Shown piece by piece: positions 23,046 through 32,705 of a stretch of DNA of 64,000 nucleotides (the stretch's first letter is position 1; every line of letters begins with the position of its first letter). The stretch spans positions 868,001-932,000 of the forward strand of contig JBBELK010000402.1 in NCBI GenBank assembly GCA_037783545.1, in the 5' to 3' direction. A program made the position numbers and the translations under genes. The DNA comes from Henricia sp. BOLD:AAB3569 (taxonomy: Eukaryota; Echinodermata; Asteroidea; Spinulosida; Echinasteridae). Under the pieces are notes generated by a model, which worked only from the letters and a program-made list of their open reading frames with translations, was not told the origin of the DNA and ran no database searches.

Positions 23046-23260
23046 TTGCACAAAATTTTGTTCAAACCATTGGCCCTTAAAGACGGAGGCTCGTCAATAC
23101 ACCATGAACAAATTCGTGCCACGAATCTCACTGCGCTCCATACCTTACCCGAGTAGGGCAGCTGCTCTTACAATCCCAGAGGGTGGATGCTCATTGTTTA
23201 TGCGAGCTCGCCACAGTGTACATTTGTTGTCGGATTTGAAGATTTATTGCAAGTAAAATT
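23046..23260. mobile_element. Half copy of long family T element
   Basis: AAAGACGGAGGCTCGTCAAT, AATTCGTGCCACGAA and CGCTCCATACCTTACC match the left half of 45634-46292. No right half; the intact short family T element at 23269 follows within 10 bp. Confidence 0.55.
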
Positions 23261-23268
23261 GAAGTTAA

Positions 23269-23390
23269 AGGTACAGGCTCGTCAGCAATGCGCGTGCGCC
23301 AAATCTGTGCCACGAAATACGCAGCTCCATACATGTAGCAAAGGCATGGAGTTGCGTATTTCGTGGCACGAATTTGGCGCGCCTGTGCCT
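23269..23390. mobile_element. Short hairpin element, family T, TTAA-flanked
   Basis: A 122-bp near-palindrome beginning AGGTACAGGCTCGTCAGC and ending GCGCCTGTGCCT. It is flanked by TTAA at 23265-23268 and 23391-23394. Confidence 0.8.
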
Positions 23391-23445
23391 TTAAATGTAA
23401 CATTGCATGGTGTTCCCCCTTTTCAAATGCAACTGAATATCACGC

Positions 23446-23834
23446 TTAAGGCCTTTCCGCATTGGATTTTTTTTGGGAAAACTTACCGAGACGATGGGTA
23501 CTTTTCCCATTTTAAGTCCAATGCGGACAGCCTAGGACGTTTTCCTCTCAGTAACTTTTCCAGAGTCCAGCGGTTACTTTTCCTGGCCAACTTCTGCCCA
23601 GACAAATTTACCAGCTAGGAACTTTTCCCGAGATGTAAAGTCCAATGCAGACACAGCGAGTCGGTAAAGGCGCTCTGGAAGCGTACACCCGGGCCGTGAA
23701 GGTCAAACCGCTCTCCCACGCTCTCGGCAAAATTTTACTGTGTCAAAAAGTCCAATGCGGACAGCAGTAAAAGTTAGCAATTTTTCATTTTACTATCATC
23801 TCGGTAAAACCGAGTCCAATGCGGATACGGCTCA
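23446..23834. mobile_element. MITE carrying repeated TCCAATGCGGACA
   Basis: Near-inverted ends (AAGGCCTTTCCGCATTGGA / TCCAATGCGGATACGG). The motif TCCAATGCGGACA recurs internally at ~23517, 23640 and 23750. No coding capacity. Confidence 0.55.
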
Positions 23835-23968
23835 AGTGTCTGTCGCACTTTGATAGAAAGACCCTTCAGCGACAGGTCTATAGAGAAATATCCCAATTTA
23901 TGCCTGCAAATCCAATTTGACACGGCAGTATTATAACATTGTGTCATTCGAAGCAAATAAAGTTTTAC

Positions 23969-24185
23969 TCTAAAACTGAAAGTACTCACGCTCATATTAC
24001 TTTACGTGGCCATGAGCGTTTCATACGAAAGTGAGTAGAAGCTTGGTAACAGGATTATGTTGGCTATTAATAAAGCAGAAACCTGATTGGTCTATAGCTG
24101 TGGGCTGTACATGTATGTGGCGAAAATGAAACCAAAACGATGACTAAAATTTCAAGTTGGCTTTACATGTATTTTATTAATAAAA
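23969..24185. repeat. Duplicated segment, copy 1 (also at 25405-25611)
   Basis: About 210 bp in direct orientation: GGATTATGTTGGCT, ACCTGATTGGTCT, TAGCTGTGGGCTGT, GAAAATGAAACCAAAACG, ACTAAAATTTCAAGTTG. Copy 2 forms the 3' flank, including the poly(A) signal region, of the sulfotransferase locus. Confidence 0.7.
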
Positions 24186-24238
24186 GGAATGAGTGCATTT
24201 TGTTTAAACCAAACAATCATATAAAATACCTCCTTTAA

Positions 24239-24758
24239 AGGCAGTATACATCATTGGTATCTCGAAAATCAGAAATGTTCACAGATTTATGCCTTACTTA
24301 CACAATATAAACATGATGACCGTAGAAAACTTCCCCTGAAATGGTTTTGTCTGAGGTGCTATAGTCTTTGAGAAATGAGTAAAACAATTAGTTTCCGTCT
24401 CATGAGACAAAAATTCAATTCGCCCCAAAACCATTTCGCCCAAGTGCCATTTCGCCCCAAACCACTTTGCCCGAGTGCCATTTCGCCCCAAATTACTTCG
24501 TCCAAACACTACATCGCCCAAATGCCACTTCGCCCCAAAACTACTTCGTGCACAGGCCGTGGTTCAGGGTGAAATGGTTCAGGGCGAAGTGGTTTTGGGG
24601 CGAAATGACTGCAAACCCTTTTTTGACTGTTTTCTCAAAAGGTAGACGAAGTACGGAGCTGGTTTTTGCTCAGGTTGGTTTTAATCATGCATACATATCT
24701 TCAATCACACAGGGGGATAAAACTATTTGTAACAGTTTACCAATCATGTATACTATCT
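24239..24758. mobile_element. TTAA MITE family G with internal TTTCGCCC minisatellite
   Basis: 520 bp between TTAA 24235-24238 and 24759-24762. Ends are AGGCAGTATACATCATTGG and CCAATCATGTATACTATCT. The middle is a degenerate 16-18-bp tandem of CCATTTCGCCCCAA units, then the same motif inverted (TTTGGGGCGAAATG) around GTGCACAGGCCGTG, so the whole middle can fold back. No coding capacity. Confidence 0.85.
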
Positions 24759-25039
24759 TTAAATACTATCCCTTAAAAGAAAACAAGAAATCTGCAATCA
24801 CTAGTTTAGATATATATACAAAATATTAGTGGATTTTTTGGCGATGGGTCTTTCCTCGCTAATGGGTTATTTCCGTTTTTACAAAGTGACAAAAACATCT
24901 TGCGCGTGTAAGCACGAGCGCTGTGTGTAATGCAAAACACACCAGGCTGGCAATGAGCGCACGAGCACGTCATCATTTCACATATTGTGTGAATGAAATA
25001 TAGCAGATTCAGTTTCATTAATTTGATGAACAAGTGACC

Positions 25040-25072
25040 CAATTCAATTCAATTCAATTCGTTTATTGTCCA
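25040..25072. repeat. (AATTC) short tandem followed by TTTATTG
   Basis: Four AATTC units, then GTTTATTGTCCATT. This resembles the short tandem 3' end of some non-LTR retrotransposons, but no body was recognised. Confidence 0.4.
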
Positions 25073-25099
25073 TTTAAAAGATAAAATGGAAAATTTACA

Positions 25100-25190
25100 T
25101 GTCTAAATGACTCGTGACTTAGACTCGGACTCAAGGCTAATGACTCGAGACTCGGACTCGGATTCGGACTTGATATTGGTGACTCCACTA
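25100..25190. repeat. Degenerate GACTCGGACTC tandem repeat
   Basis: Repeated GACTCG / GACTTG / GACTCGGA units over ~90 bp. Similar to the ACAAGTCC block near 16.5 kb. Confidence 0.5.
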
Positions 25191-25271
25191 CAACACTGGT
25201 TCTTTGCAATATAAAGCAGAGAATTTCTGTGCTAAGCAAATTGTTGTGCTCAGTCATGATTTTGTGTCCCA

Positions 25272-25382
25272 TTTGCTTGATTGCACGATCATGCAAAAAG
25301 CATTATTGAGTTAGTTATTGACCTGTGTTGCTGTGATCCAAATGGCCGAAATATCTTAAGCCAAAGGCCAGAAATATGGAAT
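25272..25382. repeat. Direct repeat left of sulfotransferase locus (copy at 29187)
   Basis: About 110 bp (TTGCTTGATTGCACGATCAT, GCAAAAAGCATT, TTATTGACCTGTGTTGCT, AAGCCAAAGGCC) recurs in the same orientation at 29187-29302, bracketing the sulfotransferase locus. Confidence 0.7.
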
Positions 25383-25598
25383 GTTATATTGCTGTTATCC
25401 ACTCATTTACTCTAAATATGAAAGTACATACACACATTTTGCCTGACGTGGCCGTAAGCAATCCTTATGAAAGTGAAGAAGGAGGTTTTAGTTACGGGAT
25501 TATGTTGGCTTCTAATTTAAAGAAGTAACCTGATTGGTCTGTAGCTGTGGGCTGTGGTGAAAATGAAACCAAAACGGTGACTAAAATTTCAAGTTGAC

Positions 25599-25609
25599 TT
25601 TATTTTATT
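25599..25609 (-). terminator. Poly(A) signal pair for sulfotransferase-like gene
   Basis: On the minus strand TTAATAAAATAAAG gives two overlapping AATAAA signals ~50 bp after the stop codon of the sulfotransferase-like frame. Confidence 0.5.
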
Positions 25610-25654
25610 AATGTGTGCCGGACAAAAGGTAAACTACGCATGCAGCTGTAAGTT

Positions 25655-27540
25655 TCAGGGTTTATTGCGAAGCTCGTACAATTCTTGATAATATGGAAGA
25701 GCATCTTGGATCACCTTGTCAATCTCTGGTGTTACTGGATACTTCTGTCCTTCCCCGCCTTTCTTGTCGTGAGTTTGTCCGAGGCTTGACATCTTGAGGA
25801 ATCCAGTGCTGTGCCAGCAGTTATCCAACCAACCGAGCAAGGTGCAATCTTCCCACATAGCTTGAGACATCCACCAGTTGCTTGGTATCTCATCGCGCCT
25901 GTCCCACGTCAGAGGTCTTTCGCTAAACGGGATGTCCAGGATTTTGCAGAAAGCCTGAAGGGTCTTCTCCGGATCCGTTGCAAGATCATCAGCATCGAGA
26001 ATCGTGGCTTCCAGACCCAGAGTCCCTGTCACATATTTGTAGAGGTCGTGAAGATGTTTGAATTGGTTTAGTCCTTGGTAGAATGTTTTCTGTTCCAATG
26101 GAATAGGTGCTAGAGTAAACTCCAAAGATGGGATGGCTTTAGAGGGATTCCTTATCAGGAAGAAATGCTGGTATCCCTTGGGTATCATCTCATATCTACC
26201 TGGCATTCCATACCCCATATCTTTGCAGAAAATCACAGATTTCCCGGACCTGGGCCCTATTGCATAAAACTTTAGGAATATTCCTAAATAGGATTTAGGA
26301 ACATTTATCATTCCTAAATCCAAATTGTTCCTAACTTTAGGAACATTCCTAAAGTTCTATTTCATAAAGCAATTTAGGTAAAAAATCATTCCTATCTTGG
26401 TTGAAATTGTTCCTAACTTTAAGACTGATCATAATCAGACCTAAAGTTAGGTATCACATGACAATTTGGCGGGAAAATTAAACACTGCTTCAGTTTGCTT
26501 GCTTGTCAACTGTGTACATGTCAATTATGGCTATGTTTATGGCTCTAGGCCTACTTGACAGGGAAAATAGGCGCGCTAGACGGAGAGAAAGAGTGTTCAA
26601 ACTCGGTCATACAATGTGTAGTCTGTATAGTTTATGCATTGTTCCTAACTTAGAATTGTTCCTAACTTAGGATAATTAATAATGCCTATAAAAGTGAGGA
26701 ATCTTCCCAATTAATTGTTCCTAAGTGATTTAGGAACAATTAATTAGGAATGTTCCTAAATAGTTTTATGAAATAGGGCCCAGGGCCCTATTTCATAAAA
26801 CTATTTAGGAACATTCCTAAATAATTGTTCCTAAGTCACTTAGGAACAATTAATTAGGAAGATTCCTAACTTAGGCATTATTAATTATCCTAAGTTAGGA
26901 ACAATTATAAGTTAGGAACAATGCATAAACTATACAGACTACACATTGTATGACCGAGTTTGAACACTCTTTCTCTCCGTCTAGCGCGCCTATTTTCCCT
27001 GTCAAGTAGACCTAGAGCCATAAACATAGCAAAATTTACATGTACACAGTTGACAAGCAAGCAAACTGAATCAGTGTTTAATTTTCCCGCCAAATTGTCA
27101 TGCGATACCTAACTTTAGGTCTGATTATGATCAGTCCTAAAGTTAGGAACAATTTCAACCAAGATAGGAATGATTTTTTACCTAAATTGCTTTATGAAAT
27201 AGAACTTTAGGGATGTTCCTAAACTTAGGAACAATTTGGATTTAGGAATGATAAATGTTCCTAAATCCTACTTAGGAATATTCCTAAAGTTTTATGCAAT
27301 AGGGCCCAGGTCTCCTCGCAGAGAGATTTTGCATCCTTGAAGGTCAAACTGGAAGTACATTGTACCCTTGTATGTGCTTCCGCATTCACGTTGTGGACCA
27401 TACAAAGCAGCCGTTACGAAGGGCTCATAGAGGATGAATGAATCGGGTATTTGAGAGAGCGAGCGTGCCAGAATGCTTGACAGTGATCTGGCAACACACC
27501 AAATGATTACTCTCTTCTGCTTCTTTTCAGTGTTGCTCAT
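25655..27540 (-). pseudogene. Sulfotransferase-like (P-loop) gene interrupted by a palindromic element
   Basis: Seen: the N-terminal part (27540-27308) reads MSNTEKKQKRVIIWCVARSL, with a 5'-phosphosulfate-loop-like R-S-x-S-S (R18-S22) and LYEPF (37-41). The C-terminal part (26251-25655) has VIFCKDM, HFFLIRNPSKAIPS (3'-phosphate-binding-like motif), LDADDL and NWWMSQAMWEDCTL, ending GARNKP-type residues and a stop. Family: cytosolic sulfotransferase-like proteins (some annotated as C-terminal domains of aminotransferase-like proteins) that would use PAPS; substrate unknown. The parts together make ~276 codons, near full length, without introns. Between them sits a 1056-bp palindrome (26252-27307) which ends the upstream frame four codons in (GPIA then stop), so the locus looks disabled. 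An alternative is an intron with the element inside, but no good donor is visible. It lies antisense within the LIM gene intron. Confidence 0.8.
26252..27307. mobile_element. 1056-bp giant palindromic element (GGGCCCTATTGCATAAAAC ends)
   Basis: Two halves, 26252-26781 and 26783-27307, are inverted copies of each other at ~95% identity, joined at GGGCCC-A-GGGCCC. Outer ends are GGGCCCTATTGCATAAAAC; inner ends are GGGCCCTATTTCATAAAAC. Subterminal parts repeat TTAGGAAC and its complement many times. Mid-arm sequence (TTGGCGGGAAAATTAAACAC, GGCGCGCTAGACGGAG) is unique. No transposase. Flanking bases extend the inverted symmetry by 5 bp (GACCT/AGGTC) and no target duplication is clear. Confidence 0.85.
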
Positions 27541-27608
27541 TTTGTCTCTGATTTAGTGAAGCAAATTTCTGGGAACCACTGCACGAGCTATGGGCTAAAG
27601 TTTGAATA

Positions 27609-27705
27609 AACTTGCAAGGTACAAACTTGTGCAAGGTACAAACTTGTGCAAGGTACAAACTTGTGCAAGGTACAAGTGCAAGGTACAAGTGCAATACCTG
27701 TACAA
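27609..27705. repeat. 17-bp tandem repeat upstream of the sulfotransferase-like ATG
   Basis: Unit TGCAAGGTACAAACTTG is repeated about four times, followed by shortened TGCAAGGTACAAG units. It starts ~70 bp 5' of the minus-strand ATG, so it lies in the promoter or leader region. Confidence 0.8.
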
Positions 27706-27707
27706 GT

Positions 27708-27958
27708 GGGTCTTTCTATAAATTAGGGGTCCAAAAGTGTGACATTTGGTGTCCCCCGTTACACCTGATATGTGTTATTTTTCGTACCGGTACAAAAATC
27801 ATTAAAATGGCTTTTAAACCATTTTGTATGAATTGTACTTTATGTACACACTCTTTGAGATGGAAAGTATTTAAAGAATGTTTCTTGAATTTACAAAAAC
27901 AAGATGTAAAATGTAACGGGGGACACCAAAGCTGGACCCCTAATTTATAGAAAGACCC
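27708..27958. mobile_element. MITE family U with 4-bp duplication AAGT
   Basis: 251 bp with ends GGGTCTTTCTATAAATTAGG and complement. It is flanked by AAGT at 27704-27707 and 27959-27962. Confidence 0.85.
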
Positions 27959-28266
27959 AAGTGCAAGTTCGAATACACTGTGCATGTAGTCACTCAAATA
28001 ACAGTGTGATTGCGTTCATTTATTTTATTTATTTATTTAATCAAATCCAACAGCGAATAAATCGCCATTTACAGGAAATGTACATATAAAGTAAATGCAT
28101 GAATATGAAGAAAAGGGAGCTTCATGCTGCATTTAAAGAGGAATTAATGAAATAGCCAAATCTTATCAGTCGTTGACTTTTGCCACAAGTACATGTACAT
28201 GTAGTACATGTACATGTATACTATGGCATGCCAAATACTCAGTAATTTTGTCTAACATTGGAATAT

Positions 28267-28611
28267 GTTAGACGTGGCCGAGCGGTTTAGGTCATTGACT
28301 CGCAATCATAGGTGAAAACTTGGGGTTGCAGGTTCGAACCTCCCCACGGCTACGGTACCTGTGCCCTTGGGCAAGGCACTCAACCACACTTGCTCCATCC
28401 TTCGGAAGGGATGTAAAACCGTTGGTCCAGTGTGTTAGGTAATGAAAACGCACTCTAAAGATCCCAGAGCATTCTTTCGTGAAGAGCAAGGGGGATCATC
28501 CCCGGTGTCTCTGGCCATTTCTAATTGTAATTCTTCATGGGTTTCCTCATGCTTGCGAGTGACAGTGCAATGAGCACTATTGAGGAATCCTTGGTATGAA
28601 TACCAGAAAGA

Positions 28612-28640
<29 letters not shown>
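28267..28640 (+). mobile_element. tRNA-derived SINE, type B (class II head)
   Basis: Head GACGTGGCCGAGCGGTTTAG (A box of Ser/Leu type) and GCAGGTTCGAACCTCCCC (B box). The body has CCTTGGGCAAGGCACTCAAC, CCTTCGGAAGGGATG, GAGCATTCTTTCGTGAAGAG. The tail is CTTGGTATGAATACCAGAAAG followed by (AAT)n. Near full length. Confidence 0.8.
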
Positions 28641-28643
<3 letters not shown>

Positions 28644-28689
28644 GGAAAAAGGAAAAAGGAAAGGAAGGGGCATGCGCGGTTTCCGTGCT

Positions 28690-28977
28690 TTGCTGCGGGT
28701 GTTCATCTCCCGACTCTTTGGCTTTTAAGCCTGCATTTTTTTTATAGGCTACCCGGCGATAGAGCCGACTACTGCTCGGGTCTGCAGTTTCCTTTCCCAG
28801 TGCAAGAACCAGGTACCAATTTTACCCCTGGGTGGAGAGAAGCAATGGGTAACAAAGTACCTTGCTCAGGGGTACACGCACCATGGATGGGGCCGGACCG
28901 GGATTCGAACCCACTACCTTTGGAACTAACCCAGGTTTTGAATACGATCCACTAGACCGCTCCGCCATAGTACTCCA
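28690..28977 (-). mobile_element. tRNA-derived SINE, type E (Leu-like head)
   Basis: On the minus strand from 28977: ACTATGGCGGAGCGGTCTAG (A box) and GTGGGTTCGAATCCCGGTCC (B box), then a body containing TTACCCATTGCTTCTC and AGCAGTAGTCGGCTC. It follows type B directly. Confidence 0.65.
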
Positions 28978-29186
28978 AAAAGGGGAGGGGTGAGAAGACA
29001 GTTATTTGGGGTGGGAGAGGGAAAGGAATGTCATTTTGGGGGAGGGGTTGGGGGGAAGGGGAACTCAAGCATTCCAAGCTCTCACTCAAAGAAAAAAAAA
29101 TAAAACAAATCCACTGACAAATCCTCCTTTCAGAAGGTAATAAATAAAAGCAATTAATGCTATAGCATTGCTCTTCAGCGTTCCAT

Positions 29187-29302
29187 TTGCTTGATTGCAC
29201 GATCATGCAAAAAGCATTTATTTATTGAATTATTTATTGACCTGTGTTGCTCAATCCAATTGGTGGCAGAAATGTCTTGAGCCAAAGGCCCGAAATATGG
29301 AA
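29187..29302. repeat. Direct repeat right of sulfotransferase locus
   Basis: Matches 25272-25382 in the same orientation (see there). It has an added TTTATTTATTGAATTA expansion. Confidence 0.7.
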
Positions 29303-29644
29303 ATTGGTGGTAGTTTGAAGGTGGGATGGCAGGAGCAGCATGGTAGAGTGTTATATTTTACCCATTATGGCATGACGTGGAACAGTGTAACTGTAGTAAT
29401 TAAATTTAGAGAGGTCGATGTCTTTCCAATTAGCTGAAATAATTGAATTGTAAATAGGGTTAGCCAGAGAAATAGGTCATGTCGGATTTTTTTGTAATTT
29501 TGTTGTTTGTACATTTGCAGTACACAATTGCCTTCTTACATGTAGTACATGTAGTTGGATCTTTCCACAGTAATAAGGGTACGTTTGAAAAACAAATGAA
29601 TAGTTCTGTTCAGGTCTTTTAAAATTATCTCAAAATTTGAGAAA

Positions 29645-29806
29645 TGGGTCTTTCCACAGTAAAGGGGTCATTTTAGCAACAGACCATATTTTCGAGGAAA
29701 TACCTTTGTCTGGTCCCAAAATAAAAGAAATAAGTTTCAGTTGTTCTGAAGAGATAATTTAGGCCCAAAACGGGTTACAAATAGTGTGACAACTTGAAGG
29801 CATTAC
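29645..29806. mobile_element. Half copy of family S foldback
   Basis: GGGTCTTTCCACAGTAAAGG through GGGTTACAAATAGTGTGACAAC matches the left arm of 4378-4787. The right arm is missing. Confidence 0.7.
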
Positions 29807-29850
29807 ATTTATTATGAGATAAAATAGAAATTTCAAGAGAACTGGGACCT

Positions 29851-30168
29851 ATAGACCTTTATCACAGTGCGGCCATCTTCCCTTTTCCCCTATTAAAATG
29901 AGCGTAACCAAAGCGAGGCTTGCCGAAATAAAATAGTTTGGCCCCTTGTTGAAAATGTTCATTGTGTGCATCACAATGACATGCGCGCAGCGCGATCAAG
30001 AAAATGCGCAACGCGGACAGTGATTCTCTCAAAACAACAACGGAAGACTGCACGCGCTATCACGCAGACACGCGCACACGCACTGATCATGCCCGACACG
30101 TACACGTACTATACATCCGTGACTATGGGGAACAAGACAAAGATGGATGCACCGTGATAAAGGTCTAT
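29851..30168. mobile_element. MITE with ATAGACCTTTATCAC ends
   Basis: 318 bp with ATAGACCTTTATCACAGTGC and its near complement at the right end. GC-richer interior with many CGCG dinucleotides. Confidence 0.7.
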
Positions 30169-31215
30169 TGCATATGTACCTCGTTTGTCACAGAAATGTA
30201 CCTCAATAGTGTGGAAAGGCCCAGTTATGAAAATGCCATCATAAAAACCTTTCATTTCACATAAAATACATATAAATAGTAAATTGTTGAGAAGTCATCA
30301 GGACTGTACAGTTTTCTAAAGCTTTTAACATGTGTACCAATTTGTCACAGTGCTGATTTCAATATATCTCTCGCAAACGTTTCTTTAATCATGCATGGCA
30401 ATGACTTTATGAACTCAACGTCTAATCTAATTATTAGTAGCAACAAGAGTCCTACCCTGTGATCTAAATGGGCCAGTCCAATCAAGTTTCTAGGTTGCGT
30501 ATATGTAGTGGTGACTGCCGCACGTGTACCTGACAAAGGAGTGAAGTGTTTCTTGCGGCAAATGTGTGGACGCACGCACCCTCAGCCGATTGTAATACCA
30601 CTTAACTCATATTTGTGGAAGTAGGAATTGGATGTTTTCAGACTTTTGTGGATGATATTTCTGTAACGGTATTTCATACTGTATCACCGTGAAGGAGAAT
30701 GAAAATATAGTGCAGTTGCTACTTGTGTGGTACTTCAACGTATCCTGTAACCTTGCGAGGGTTGATTTTGCAGTTGTCGCATTTTGGAGTGTGTTCCCCA
30801 TCTCGTTTTTCTACAGTTTGGATTTCTCCAAGTTGGCTGGAGTGATATCTTGAGCTCTACTTGCATCTTTACGCATGCAAAGAGCTTTTTGAAAATTTGT
30901 TGATTTACATGTAGCTGTTTTGCATTTTGCAGTTACATGTCCTGCTCTGTTCGTTTGGATGTTTTACAACAGTTGAGGAGTTCTTCAAGATTGATAGATT
31001 TCAACTTATTTTCGGTGATGTCGTGAGCTGTTCTCAACATGTCATGCCTTTCAATGTTTTTGTGTGAATTGTACACATGTAGATCTCAAATGCAAGTAAC
31101 TGGAGACTCCCAAAATTTGTTATTTTTTTGCTAGATTTGTTTTTTTTTAAATTATAATTTGTGTGTATTGCCAGTGTTATTTAAAGTAAAATTCTGTGAA
31201 AGCAATTGTGTTAAT
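30169..31215. other. Intronic stretch, no gene seen
   Basis: No convincing gene or repeat. Short open frames on the minus strand (30345-30575, 30607-30801) lack splice signals and family resemblance. Confidence 0.35.
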
Positions 31216-31219
31216 TTAA

Positions 31220-31338
31220 AGACACAGGCTCGTCAATGCGCGTGTGAGAAACGAATTCGTGCCACGAAATACGCCGCTCCATGCTTTTCTATGGATCTGT
31301 GAATTTTGTTCTTCGCTCGCATTGACGAGTTTGCGTCT
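31220..31338. mobile_element. Short hairpin element, family T, TTAA-flanked
   Basis: A 119-bp near-palindrome (AGACACAGGCTCGTCAATGC / GCATTGACGAGTTTGCGTCT) between TTAA 31216-31219 and 31339-31342. Confidence 0.8.
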
Positions 31339-31342
31339 TTAA

Positions 31343-32160
31343 ATGCAAAAGCATCTGTGCAATCAAGACTGTGCAGCCATTTTATATCCTTGTTCACTGA
31401 AATAATATTGACAATTTGAAATTCTGCATTAGTAATTATAGACACCATACATGTACATGTAGTTGGCAAGAAACTTGTACCTCATAAGCTTTCTGTTTTT
31501 TTTTTATTCAAAATGTCATTCCCAGGGAATGCATTAATTAGGTCCATTCTCGCAGGGTTTGTTTGCAAAACTTTAAAAAATTCACCTACTCTCACTGAAG
31601 AAAAATCAGGAATTGTTTAATTGGATATATCACAGACTGTGTTCACATAATTGCTTTGTTCGAAGATTAATTAATCTTTCTTAGTTTTATCATGTGATTG
31701 TATACGGATTTCACTATGATTTCACATTACAAAGATTGAAAGTAGATTAGTAGCATTTTTTAATTATTTTTTTTTTATGTCCCATTTTAAAGCGAATAAC
31801 TTTTATATTTCTAAAAAAACAAAATCAAGAAAAAAACCACCTAAAACACACAGACAATAGATCTTTAATTAGTGTTTCTAATTAAAAATTATGTTTCTAA
31901 TTAAAACTGTAGCACACGCTCAATTAGATCTTTTCAAGATCAAACTCACATACACAATGGACTAAAAATATCTCCAGCATAACAGGAATATAATGCAAAC
32001 CTCATTCAAACCAGTTTGTACCACAGCGGAATGGACGCACAATAAATCCGGAGCGGATAACGGCATAAAATGAAGGACTAATGAACCAAACAAGACTTGA
32101 AGCAGTAGTAGCTCCGATAATTATTAGCATTTATCAATATTACAAAAACTATGGATGCTA
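31343..32160. other. Intronic stretch, no gene seen
   Basis: AT-rich with poly-T tracts; ACATGTACATGTAG at ~31449. Nothing recognisable otherwise. Confidence 0.35.
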
Positions 32161-32163
32161 GGA

Positions 32164-32430
32164 TATAGGGCGACAATTTGTGTGTAAAAAAGGTATATTA
32201 GGGTGACATGCTCAATAGGGCGACATTTTGGTGTCGCCCTAATATTTGTTTTTTTTAAAATCATTTTTTTAGGTCAAAAACCATTTTATTTAGGTCAAAA
32301 ACCATTTTTATTAGGACTAGAACTGTTTCTCTTTGGTCTGGAACCATTTTTGGAAGCTTTGGGTAAAAAAAATAAGGTGTCATTTTGAGTGATTCTTGCC
32401 GAAATTTTGGTGGCACTTTTTTGGGTCTCA
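32164..32430. mobile_element. MITE family V (ATAGGGCGACA end), right end lost
   Basis: Matches 63646-63928: ATAGGGCGACAATTTGTGTG, GGTGTCGCCCTAATATT, repeated TTAGGTCAAAAACCATTTT and CATTTTGAGTGA. The terminal right repeat is absent. Confidence 0.7.
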
Positions 32431-32469
32431 TCTTCCATGCAGCCCGAACTGAGAATGCCAATACCCTTG

Positions 32470-32705
32470 TTTGGGTGTGTTTGCAAGAAAGCTTGCTCGC
32501 CTTGCTGAGAGCGAGTTGCACATTCACACGGGCGAGTAACCTTGCGACTTCTTGCGAGTTTTTAGCGAGTTCTGAGTGGAGCTTGCCAAGTTTTGAATAT
32601 GTTCAAAACTCGGCGAGTACCAGCCACTGGCCCTGCGAGCCCTTGCAAGCTACAAGTAGTCTGCGAGTAGCTCGCAACTACTCGCAGCCACTCGTAAGCC
32701 GTTAA
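32470..32705. repeat. Degenerate GCGAGT-rich block
   Basis: GCGAG, CTCGC and TTGCGAG recur about 15 times in both orientations over ~235 bp. Probably the core of a worn foldback element similar in style to the GCAACT block at 39.4-39.9 kb. Confidence 0.45.

Noticed and set aside
24239-24758. piggyBac assignment for TTAA elements
   Set aside because: TTAA fits, but the termini begin with purines (AG) and not the pyrimidine-type starts expected for piggyBac; Kolobok-like is preferred, unproven.
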